Shown here: positions 57,532-64,000 of the stretch, one piece after another
Position numbering within the stretch: the stretch's first letter is position 1
Layout: the number at the start of each line of letters is the position of its first letter
NCBI GenBank assembly: GCA_902559605.1
Contig: CACEIC010000002.1
Coordinates: forward strand, 1-64,000
Reading direction: 5' to 3'
Source of the DNA: an uncultured Pelagibacteraceae bacterium
GTDB lineage: Bacteria > Pseudomonadota > Alphaproteobacteria > Pelagibacterales > Pelagibacteraceae
DNA length: 64,000 bases
Made by a program: the position numbers and the translations under genes
Notes under the pieces: model-generated
What the model was told of the DNA's origin: nothing
What the model saw: only the letters and a program-made list of their open reading frames with translations
Databases searched by the model: none

Positions 57532-58853
57532 TCTAATTTAGCTCCCAATTTTTTTAATAATGTAAGAAATATTGGGAAAGAAGTATTAATAGATGCTTTA
57601 TCTTCTATTTTCCATTTCCCCCCAAACGTTAATGCAGCAATACAAGACATCATAAAAACTCTATGGTCTTTTCTAAAGTCTTTAATATTATATTCACCGT
57701 TCAACTTTAAATTTGGGTTTCCATAAATTTTAATATCGTCTGAATTTCTTGAGCATTTGACCCCAATTTGTTTTAAGAGTTTCATAGCAATATCTAGCCT
57801 TGGACTTTCTTTTTTATTGAGTTCTGACAAATTTCTGAATGTTGAAATTCCTTTAGCTTTTGCAGCCACAAGAAAAATCACCAAAAATTCGTCAATTGCA
57901 GAGCTATTAAGGCTTTCTGGGCAATTTATACTTTTAAGATTTCCTCTACTTTTTACTATTATATCCGCAATGTTTTCACCATTGTAAACTTTTTTATTTT
58001 TTAAAGATATATTTGCATTCATTTTATTAAGTATTTTTATAATGCCTATTCTTGAATTATTAACATTAATATTTTTTAATATTATTTTGGAATTTTTAGA
58101 CAACAATGTTAGTACCAAAAAAAAGGCACTAGAGCTTATGTCTCCAGGTACTTTATAACTGAAACCATTAAAGTTGGCTGGGCCAGATACTTTTATTAAA
58201 TCGAAGTTTTTTTTTTTTAAAATTTTTATTGGAATTTTAAGAAACTTAAAAATTAATTCAGTATGATTTCTAGACTTTTTTGCTTTTATTAGTGTTGTGC
58301 CGGGGGTCTTAATTGCGCCTAACATAATTGAGCTTTTACACTGCGCACTCCCCAAATTTTCAATGTATTTTATTGGTCTTAAAAATTCAGATCCAGTAAT
58401 TTCAACAGGCAAACTCTTTTTGTTTGAGCTTGTTTTGGCGCCAAATAATTTTAGTGGATCAGTCACTCTTGTAAAATCTCTTTTAGATAAACTTTTGTCT
58501 CCTATAAGTTTTATTTTTTTTTTTGAATTAATTAAGAGTCCCAATATTAGTCTAGCAAGTGTACCAGAATTACCTGCGTTAATTGTAGTGTTTCTGTTCG
58601 TTTTATATCCATTTAATCCATATCCATAGATTTCATAATAATTTTTTTTTTTTTTAAATTTAATACCTAACTTTTTAATAGCATTTAATGCATTAACTAC
58701 ATCTTCAGATTCAAGCAAATTGAATAACCGCGACTTACCTATAGCTTGTGATGCCATTAGAACACATCTTATAGAAATACTTTTGTCTCCACTAACTTCT
58801 ATTTTTTTATTAAAAGGTTTAATAGAGCGATTTATCTTTATATAATTGTTCAT
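57528..58853 (-). CDS. aroA: 3-phosphoshikimate 1-carboxyvinyltransferase (EPSP synthase)
   Basis: Sixth step of the shikimate pathway; 441 aa. GDKSISIR with K24, NAGNSGTLARLILG, the SAQCKSSIML segment with the substrate Gln, and the C-terminal DHRVFMM are all intact. Upstream of cmk-rpsA, as in many Alphaproteobacteria. It completes, with aroKB, the shikimate genes in the window. Confidence 0.95.
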   Translation of the reverse strand: MNNYIKINRSIKPFNKKIEVSGDKSISIRCVLMASQAIGKSRLFNLLESEDVVNALNAIKKLGIKFKKKKNYYEIYGYGLNGYKTNRNTTINAGNSGTLARLILGLLINSKKKIKLIGDKSLSKRDFTRVTDPLKLFGAKTSSNKKSLPVEITGSEFLRPIKYIENLGSAQCKSSIMLGAIKTPGTTLIKAKKSRNHTELIFKFLKIPIKILKKKNFDLIKVSGPANFNGFSYKVPGDISSSAFFLVLTLLSKNSKIILKNINVNNSRIGIIKILNKMNANISLKNKKVYNGENIADIIVKSRGNLKSINCPESLNSSAIDEFLVIFLVAAKAKGISTFRNLSELNKKESPRLDIAMKLLKQIGVKCSRNSDDIKIYGNPNLKLNGEYNIKDFRKDHRVFMMSCIAALTFGGKWKIEDKASINTSFPIFLTLLKKLGAKLD

Positions 58854-58860
58854 AGGTGAA

Positions 58861-59637
58861 TTAATTTATATTAAATTCATCACCAAAATATTGTGTTTTT
58901 GCTTCTTTATCACTAATTACTTCATCTGGACTTCCTGATGCAATAATATTTCCGTTAGATAAAATTATAGCTCTATCAACACAATTTAAAAGATCTCTTG
59001 CCTGATGATCACATATAACAACTGATATTTCCTCGGTTGATTGTAAGTTTAATATTATTTCTTGTAACATTTTGATTGTCAATATATCAAGTGCAGCAAA
59101 AGGTTCATCTAATAACAGTATTTTAGGATCATTTACAAGAGCCATTGCAATAACTAATTTTTTCTTTTGTCCACCAGATAAATGTTTTGCTTTAATATTT
59201 AATAAAGCTTCAAATTCAAACTGTGAAATAAGTTTATTTATTTTTTGCTCCCTTAGCCCCTTTTCTTTAATATGAATTTCTGCAACCAGTTTAAGGTTAT
59301 CTTCCATGGTTAAATCATGAATTAATCCTCCATATTGTGGTACTAATCCAAGTTTAAACTTTGTAAACCTCTCATTAATTGGAAGATTTGTTACATTTAT
59401 TCCATCAATAATAATTTCACCAAAGTTTGGATTTTTTAGACCAGTAATCAAATTAAATATAGTGGATTTACCAACTCCATTAGGCCCTAACATCCCTAGT
59501 ATTTCTTGTTTTTTTATTTTTAAATTTAAATTATTTAGAATTTGTCTTTTGTTATAAAATACTGATGCATTCTTAATTTCTACTATTGTTTCTTCTCCTT
59601 TGAATTTTTCAATCTTAAATTTTTTAATTAGAGCCAT
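58861..59637 (-). CDS. lptB: LPS export ABC transporter ATPase LptB
   Basis: Powers extraction of LPS from the inner membrane with LptF/G; 258 aa. Walker A GPNGVGKST (51-59), signature LSGGQ (153-157), Walker B LLLDEPFAALD and H-loop in CDHQARD are intact. About 20 residues precede the usual LptB start. Shares one base with the lptC-like stop (TGATG). lptF/G are not in the window. Confidence 0.93.
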   Translation of the reverse strand: MALIKKFKIEKFKGEETIVEIKNASVFYNKRQILNNLNLKIKKQEILGMLGPNGVGKSTIFNLITGLKNPNFGEIIIDGINVTNLPINERFTKFKLGLVPQYGGLIHDLTMEDNLKLVAEIHIKEKGLREQKINKLISQFEFEALLNIKAKHLSGGQKKKLVIAMALVNDPKILLLDEPFAALDILTIKMLQEIILNLQSTEEISVVICDHQARDLLNCVDRAIILSNGNIIASGSPDEVISDKEAKTQYFGDEFNIN

Positions 59638-60380
59638 CAGTTGCTAATTATTTTTATTTTATCTTGTGAGTTAATTTCTATATCTTTTGTTATAATATTT
59701 AATTTTATAACCTGTGCTTTCATTACAGATTTTTCATCTTTGATTTCAACATTATTATATGCAATTGCATAATTATTATTTATTTGTAAATCAAGATTGT
59801 CACAATTTATTACTTTATTATCATATTTTATGACAACATTTCTATAAAATTGAGAATTTTGATTATCATAATTGTATTCTGCAAAATCTGAAGTTATATG
59901 AATATCCGACCTTTTCGGTGAGAAAATAACTCCATTAACTTCTTCTAAATCTAGAATATCCGAATTTTTTATATTTGTTTTTCCATATTTTGCCAAAATT
60001 TTAAATATATCCCCTTCTTTATTGGAAGTAATATACTCAATCTCTTTAGTGAGATTTTTAATTTTATCAGTGCTGGTTTTGTTTAAAGTTGTCTTTTTGT
60101 TTTCCAATTCTTTTTTTGAATTTTCATCTTTATTTATCTTTAAATCTTTCTTGTTATCTTCGGTAATAGTTTCTTTATTACTTAAAGTTGTATCATCAAG
60201 CACCTCTTGATCTGAAATAATCTCTTTTTCTATTTTTTTATTTTCTAATTTATTAACATCAGAATCCAATACCAATCTATCTTTTAGAGGCCCTGAGTAA
60301 AAATATATAAAATAAATTCCACCTAATATAAAAAAAATTATTATCGATAATATTAATTGCAACAAAGATTTTACTGACAT
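59637..60380 (-). CDS. lptC: LptC-like periplasmic LPS export protein
   Basis: A 247-aa protein with one N-terminal membrane helix (about 7-28), a long Lys/Glu/Asn-rich linker (about 40-110), and a C-terminal beta-jellyroll-type domain of the LptC/OstA group (about 110-247, including IHITSDFAEYN and INCDNLDLQIN). It would pass LPS from the LptBFG complex to LptA. No separate lptA lies between it and lptB. It could also be read as a tethered LptA-like protein, so the exact symbol is tentative. Confidence 0.75.
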   Translation of the reverse strand: MSVKSLLQLILSIIIFFILGGIYFIYFYSGPLKDRLVLDSDVNKLENKKIEKEIISDQEVLDDTTLSNKETITEDNKKDLKINKDENSKKELENKKTTLNKTSTDKIKNLTKEIEYITSNKEGDIFKILAKYGKTNIKNSDILDLEEVNGVIFSPKRSDIHITSDFAEYNYDNQNSQFYRNVVIKYDNKVINCDNLDLQINNNYAIAYNNVEIKDEKSVMKAQVIKLNIITKDIEINSQDKIKIISN

Positions 60381-61360
60381 TAGCTAATATTTGATTTCAA
60401 AATATCGTGCATATGAACTAATCCAATGGTTTTTTTATTGTTTTTACCGTCATGTACACATAGAGATGTAATTTTTTTTGTATTCATTATCGATAAAGCA
60501 GACGCAGCCAATGTATCTTTATTTACAGTTATTGGATTTTTTTTCATAATTTTTTTTAGCTCCAAATTTTCAAAATTTGGGTGTTTTTGTGCTATTCTTT
60601 TAAAATCACCATCAGTAATAATTCCAACTGTATAACCATTTTTTTTCTTAATTATCAAAACACCAAGTTCTTTATTGGTAATTATATCTATAGCTTTTTT
60701 CATTTTTAAATTCTCACTTACTATTGGCAGTTTTTTACCAGTAATCATTAAGTCACTTACTGTTTTGAGTTTGACAGATAAACTACCACTTGGATGTATT
60801 TTTTTAAAATCTAATTTCGTAAAATTTTTATATTTCATACAAGAAATTGCAATAGCATCACCTAAAGCTAATTGAGCAGATGTAGATGAAGTTGGAACAA
60901 TATTTTCAGGACCAGCTTCTTTTATAGCTGGCATTAGAAAAGCTACATCAGAATTTTTGTATAAAACAGAGTCTTTTTTAGAAGTAATACCGATTAATTT
61001 AATATTTTTATTTCTAGATGTATATTGGATAATATTTTTCAATTCATCACTTTGTCCACTGTTACTTATTAAAATTACAATATCATTTGATGTGATTTGA
61101 CCCATATCGCCATGACTTGCATTAGTGGCATCTAAAAAAAATGAAGGTGTACCCGTTGATGAGAATGTAGCCGCCCATTTTCTTGCAATAATCCCACTTT
61201 TTCCAACACCTGATATTATTACTTTTCCTTGTTTACAATTTAGAATTAGTTTTACTACTTTTGAAAAGGAAAGATTAATATTATTTTTTAGATTTTTTAA
61301 TGCATTAATTTCAAATTGAATAACGTCTTTAGCAATTTTTTGTATTCTATCATTTTGCAT
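60380..61360 (-). CDS. kdsD: Arabinose-5-phosphate isomerase (KdsD/KpsF family)
   Basis: Makes arabinose 5-phosphate, precursor of KDO for LPS; 326 aa. SIS domain (about 30-185) with GVGKSGIIARK and SNSGQSDELK; two CBS domains at about 205-320. KDO synthesis and LPS export genes lie together here. It shares one base with the lptC-like gene. Confidence 0.93.
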   Translation of the reverse strand: MQNDRIQKIAKDVIQFEINALKNLKNNINLSFSKVVKLILNCKQGKVIISGVGKSGIIARKWAATFSSTGTPSFFLDATNASHGDMGQITSNDIVILISNSGQSDELKNIIQYTSRNKNIKLIGITSKKDSVLYKNSDVAFLMPAIKEAGPENIVPTSSTSAQLALGDAIAISCMKYKNFTKLDFKKIHPSGSLSVKLKTVSDLMITGKKLPIVSENLKMKKAIDIITNKELGVLIIKKKNGYTVGIITDGDFKRIAQKHPNFENLELKKIMKKNPITVNKDTLAASALSIMNTKKITSLCVHDGKNNKKTIGLVHMHDILKSNIS

Positions 61361-61972
61361 TTAATGAGACCATATATCTGATGTATAAGATGCTAAATCT
61401 AAATTAACTCTACTATATATAAATTTTATAACATCTTTATATAAATCATTTCTTTTTTCTCTGACTAAAATCTTACTTAGACCTTTGTAAATTTGATGTA
61501 AATAAATTACATCTTTAGCACAATAATTTAATTGTTTTTCAGTTAGATCTCCTCCAAAGTCAGACGATTGAAGATTTTTGCTAATATCATTACCTGTAAA
61601 TTCTTTAATTAAGTCTTTTAATCCGTGTTTATCGCTATAACTTCTGGCAATCTTACTCATTATTTTTGTGCAGTTTATATTTGCCACTTCCACATTTAAA
61701 TATTTTTTTATAAATAATAAGTCTGCTCTAGCATAATGAAATATCTTATTAATTTTTTTATCCTCTAAGATTTTTTTTAAATTTGGTGCGTTATAAGTCT
61801 CCCTATTAAGTTTTATAATGTGGGCATCATTCTTGCCTGTAGAGATTTGGACCAAGCAAAGCTTGTCTCTTTCAACATTCAGGCCCATAAATTCACAATC
61901 AACAGATATATTGTCACCCAGGTTTAATTGATCTGGCAAATCTTCTCTGTGTAATTTAATATCTATATTCAT
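61361..61972 (-). CDS. rnd: Ribonuclease D-like 3'-5' exonuclease (short form)
   Basis: A DEDDy exonuclease: D25 and E27 (VDCEFMG), D84 (HYARADLLF), and the Y-x3-D motif in NYCAKDVIYLH. At 203 aa it lacks the C-terminal HRDC domains of E. coli RNase D, as is usual in Alphaproteobacteria. It would trim tRNA or small-RNA 3' ends. First gene of the 14-gene minus-strand run; its start lies only 16 bp from the divergent gene. Confidence 0.9.
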   Translation of the reverse strand: MNIDIKLHREDLPDQLNLGDNISVDCEFMGLNVERDKLCLVQISTGKNDAHIIKLNRETYNAPNLKKILEDKKINKIFHYARADLLFIKKYLNVEVANINCTKIMSKIARSYSDKHGLKDLIKEFTGNDISKNLQSSDFGGDLTEKQLNYCAKDVIYLHQIYKGLSKILVREKRNDLYKDVIKFIYSRVNLDLASYTSDIWSH

Positions 61973-61988
61973 TTTTAAGAATATATAT

Positions 61989-62948
61989 ATGAATCAAAAA
62001 GAAATTCTACTTTTCGGTGCAACAGGTCAAATCGGAAGAAATTTAATAAGAAAGTTATCACAAAATAACTATAAAATTACCGCAGTTACAAGAAATACTC
62101 ATAGAGCGGGTTACATTATAAAGACCCAAGCTAATCCTGGATATCTGGAATTAGTGGAATTAAAAAATTTTGACCCAAAAAAAATTGAGGACTTAATTAA
62201 AAATTGTACAGTTTGTATTAATTTAATCGGGATTTTATTTGAAAAAAAAAGAGGTGATTTCAAAATAATTCATACGGATCTACCTAACTTACTTTCTAAA
62301 TTAGCAAAAAAATATAAAATTCAAAAATTTATACATTTATCCTCTTTAGGAATTGAAAATGCTTTAGATAGCGATTATGCAAATAGTAAACTGGAGGGAG
62401 AAAAAAAAATTAAAAGTAATTTTGAAAAATTTGTAATTCTTAAGCCTTCAATTGTCTATTCGGTTGATGATAAATTTACAACTAGGTTTATGACATTGCT
62501 AAGCAGACTGCCAATAATGCCTTTATATTATAATGGAAATACAAAGTTTAGCCCAATTCATGTTAGTGATTTAGTAGATATAATATTAAATGCAATTGAA
62601 AATAAAAATAACAACTTAGTTCTTGAATGTGTAGGCCCAGAGATTTTAACATTTAAGGAAATAATTGAAAAATTATTGATTTCAATACAAAAAAAAAGAT
62701 TTCTCGTACCTGTTCCAATTCAAATAGCATCACTGACTGCAAAACTTTTACAGTTGTTGCCCAATCCCCTATTGACTGAAGATCAGCTCAAATTATTAAA
62801 ATATGATAATGTTAGTACAGGATTATACAAAACAAACTTTGACTTTGGTTTTAACACCAAAAAGAATTTTGATGAAGAAATTAATAAATATAGTTATAAT
62901 TGGAAAACTGGTGGACAGTTTGCAATTAAAGATAATATAAAAAAATAA
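61989..62948 (+). CDS. NAD(P)-binding SDR protein, NDUFA9-like
   Basis: A 319-aa atypical short-chain dehydrogenase. GATGQIG (10-16) is the nucleotide-binding motif, followed by strand-helix repeats. The family resembles the mitochondrial complex I accessory subunit NDUFA9 and its alphaproteobacterial relatives. The YxxxK active site seems degraded (YANSKLEGE), so a binding or structural role is likely. Its start lies 16 bp from rnd. Confidence 0.85.
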   Translation: MNQKEILLFGATGQIGRNLIRKLSQNNYKITAVTRNTHRAGYIIKTQANPGYLELVELKNFDPKKIEDLIKNCTVCINLIGILFEKKRGDFKIIHTDLPNLLSKLAKKYKIQKFIHLSSLGIENALDSDYANSKLEGEKKIKSNFEKFVILKPSIVYSVDDKFTTRFMTLLSRLPIMPLYYNGNTKFSPIHVSDLVDIILNAIENKNNNLVLECVGPEILTFKEIIEKLLISIQKKRFLVPVPIQIASLTAKLLQLLPNPLLTEDQLKLLKYDNVSTGLYKTNFDFGFNTKKNFDEEINKYSYNWKTGGQFAIKDNIKK

Positions 62949-62949
62949 A

Positions 62950-63231
62950 ATGCTTTCTTATTTAGTAATTGGTTTATGTATTTTTTTACTTTTAGTGGTA
63001 ATATTTTTTTCTATAAAACCTATAAGCATGGGAATTGAAGCAAGAAGAGATATTAAAAATAACGCCGAAGATGAAAATTTTAATGGAGATATTGAAGCTT
63101 CAATGGTCGAAAATAACAACGATAAGAAACTTCAAATTTCGGACGAAATAATTAAATTAAGTAAGCTTAAAAATGAAGGACTAATCACCGAAGAAGAATT
63201 TAAAAAAGCAAAAAATAAACTAATAAACTAA
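62950..63231 (+). CDS. Small SHOCT-domain membrane protein
   Basis: A 93-aa protein with one hydrophobic helix (about 2-22), a charged middle and a C-terminal SHOCT-type motif (ISDEIIKLSKLKNEG then ITEEEFKKAKNKL). SHOCT motifs usually mediate oligomerisation. One base after the NDUFA9-like gene and overlapping gcrA by 4 bp convergently. Function unknown. Confidence 0.75.
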   Translation: MLSYLVIGLCIFLLLVVIFFSIKPISMGIEARRDIKNNAEDENFNGDIEASMVENNNDKKLQISDEIIKLSKLKNEGLITEEEFKKAKNKLIN

Positions 63232-63722
63232 GCTGATTTTATTTTTTTTTCTATAAATTTAGGCATTTCTTCATCTTTATCCATTATATCTTCTTTTTTT
63301 CCTTTTGGTTGAAAAACAACCATTAAATGTAATGGACAATATGAAAATTTTTCTACGTTTTTCCTGCCACAAAAACTAGCATCTTTTTCATTTGGATTAC
63401 CTTCCATGTATTTACAAGTATCCTCAGTTAGTTCCTCTAAAGTAAGATTTTTTGCAGCCTCAAAATTTTTATCCAAAATTAGTGATTTAAATTTACTCCT
63501 TTTACCTTTTAATTGAATTTGATTGTTGCCCTGATTTGAATAATTTTTTTTGTTTACATTTTGAGATTTGGTTTTTATTTTTGATGATAAATTTAACCTA
63601 TGTGCTTTACCAATCACTGCATTTCTTGAAACACCACCAATAATTTCGGCAATCTGACTCGCTGTTTGACCTTTGCCCCACATTTCTTTTAATTTATTAA
63701 CTTTTTCTTCAGTCCAACTCAT
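63228..63722 (-). CDS. gcrA: Cell cycle regulator GcrA
   Basis: A 164-aa GcrA-family transcription factor. The N-terminal helix-turn-helix (WTEEKVNKLKEMWGKG, QIAEIIGG, SRNAVIGKAHRLNL) recognises DNA, in Caulobacter at methylated GANTC sites and with sigma70. The Cys-rich C-terminal part (CGRKNVEKFSYCPLH) is also conserved. The middle (about 48-75) is a basic Asn/Lys linker. Its partner methylase CcrM is not in the window. Confidence 0.93.
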   Translation of the reverse strand: MSWTEEKVNKLKEMWGKGQTASQIAEIIGGVSRNAVIGKAHRLNLSSKIKTKSQNVNKKNYSNQGNNQIQLKGKRSKFKSLILDKNFEAAKNLTLEELTEDTCKYMEGNPNEKDASFCGRKNVEKFSYCPLHLMVVFQPKGKKEDIMDKDEEMPKFIEKKIKSA

Positions 63723-63881
63723 TATTTTTACTATATTTAGTATTTAATTGTATATATATAACATCATGTGGCATAAATCTGTTTTAAAACAAGTTTTTTT
63801 TCTTTTTTTTCAACATATAAAGATTTTATAACTTGAGGTTGTAAATTACTCTTAAAAAAATAAAAAAAATTATAAGTAAAT
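63723..63881. other. Divergent gcrA-argD spacer
   Basis: A 159-bp AT-rich spacer with long T- and A-runs (for example TTTTTTTTCTTTTTTTT near 63793) between the gcrA start and the argD start. It should hold two promoters, but no -35/-10 pair stands out; TATAAG at 63871 could be a -10 for argD. Confidence 0.3.
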
Positions 63882-64000
63882 ATGAGCGCTTTAGCACCGA
63901 ATTATAAAAGAAAAAATTTATCTTTTGTCAAAGGCAAAGGTAGTTTTCTAATATCATCAGATGGTAAAAAATATTTAGATTTCGTTCAAGGAATAGCAGT
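63882..64000 (+). CDS. argD: Acetylornithine aminotransferase (5' part)
   Basis: The window ends 39 codons into the gene. The visible part (MSALAPNYKRKNLSF, GKGSFLISSDGKKYLDF, QGIAV) is the N-terminal segment of class III aminotransferases such as ArgD. gcrA-argD divergence is common in Alphaproteobacteria. With argB at 33539 it belongs to arginine synthesis. The rest is outside the window. Confidence 0.8.
   Translation, partial: MSALAPNYKRKNLSFVKGKGSFLISSDGKKYLDFVQGIA

Overview
The window is a gene-dense, very AT-rich stretch of an alphaproteobacterial chromosome. It most likely comes from the SAR11 clade (Pelagibacterales), judged from the base composition, tiny spacers, very frequent gene overlaps and the gene families present. 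Families typical of Alphaproteobacteria are GcrA, a RegB-type redox kinase with the GGxxNPF motif, CobS/CobT next to a DnaJ-like protein and BolA, DUF2948 between murA and hisD, an NDUFA9-like SDR protein, short HisG plus HisZ, and a tRNA-His with A73 and no encoded G-1. There is no insertion sequence, integrase, CRISPR array or prophage; this is core chromosome with a few accessory genes.

Layout. 1-336: no intact gene, perhaps the tail of an upstream gene. 337-8217: gltD-gltB (glutamate synthase), a convergent alpha/beta hydrolase and a family 4 glycosyltransferase. 8217-16626: a translation block (thrS, infC, rpmI, rplT, pheS, pheT, lepA), then tRNA-Ser(GGA). 16894-20232: gyrB and a RegB-like kinase. 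20224-23505 (minus): a CobT/CobS/DnaJ-like set, divergent from bolA. 23766-25380 (minus): aroK-aroB. 25477-29515 (plus): a tiny membrane protein, a large exported protein of unknown function, def, fmt, truA. 29505-36790 (minus): one compact run, rpmH, rnpA, yidD, yidC, argB, a HAD phosphatase, dapD, dapE, an HDAC-family deacetylase and a SET-domain protein. 36835-49406 (mostly plus): a TVP38-family membrane protein, tRNA-Thr (minus), two small basic proteins, dcd, murA, DUF2948, hisD, infA, tRNA-Phe, a cold-shock gene with a long downstream hairpin, tRNA-His, hisS, hisZ, hisG, rmuC, a PD-(D/E)XK nuclease, exonuclease I and trxA. 49403-61972 (minus): a nearly gapless 14-gene run from rnd to folC (rnd, kdsD, lptC-like, lptB, aroA, cmk, rpsA, ihfB, pyrF, trpF, trpB, trpA, accD, folC). 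61989-64000: an NDUFA9-like protein, a SHOCT-domain protein, gcrA (minus) and the start of argD.

Most of the content is housekeeping metabolism: nitrogen assimilation, amino acid pathways (His, Trp, Lys/DAP, Arg, shikimate), translation, envelope synthesis and DNA end processing. The features most worth a second look are these. The tryptophan synthase pair has lost both partners of the canonical alphaD56-betaK167 salt bridge and carries other substitutions at catalytic positions. A CobS/CobT/DnaJ set stands without any cobalamin gene nearby. A SET methyltransferase sits directly beside an HDAC-family deacetylase. tRNA-His lies 4 nt in front of hisS. Three DNA-processing genes (rmuC, an MGME1-like nuclease, exonuclease I) lie in a row. 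A roughly 20-bp hairpin lies downstream of the cold-shock gene. lptC and lptB are adjacent with no lptA between them.

All calls come from reading translated sequences and motifs by eye. No database search was run, and the clade name and comparisons with typical gene orders rest on general knowledge.
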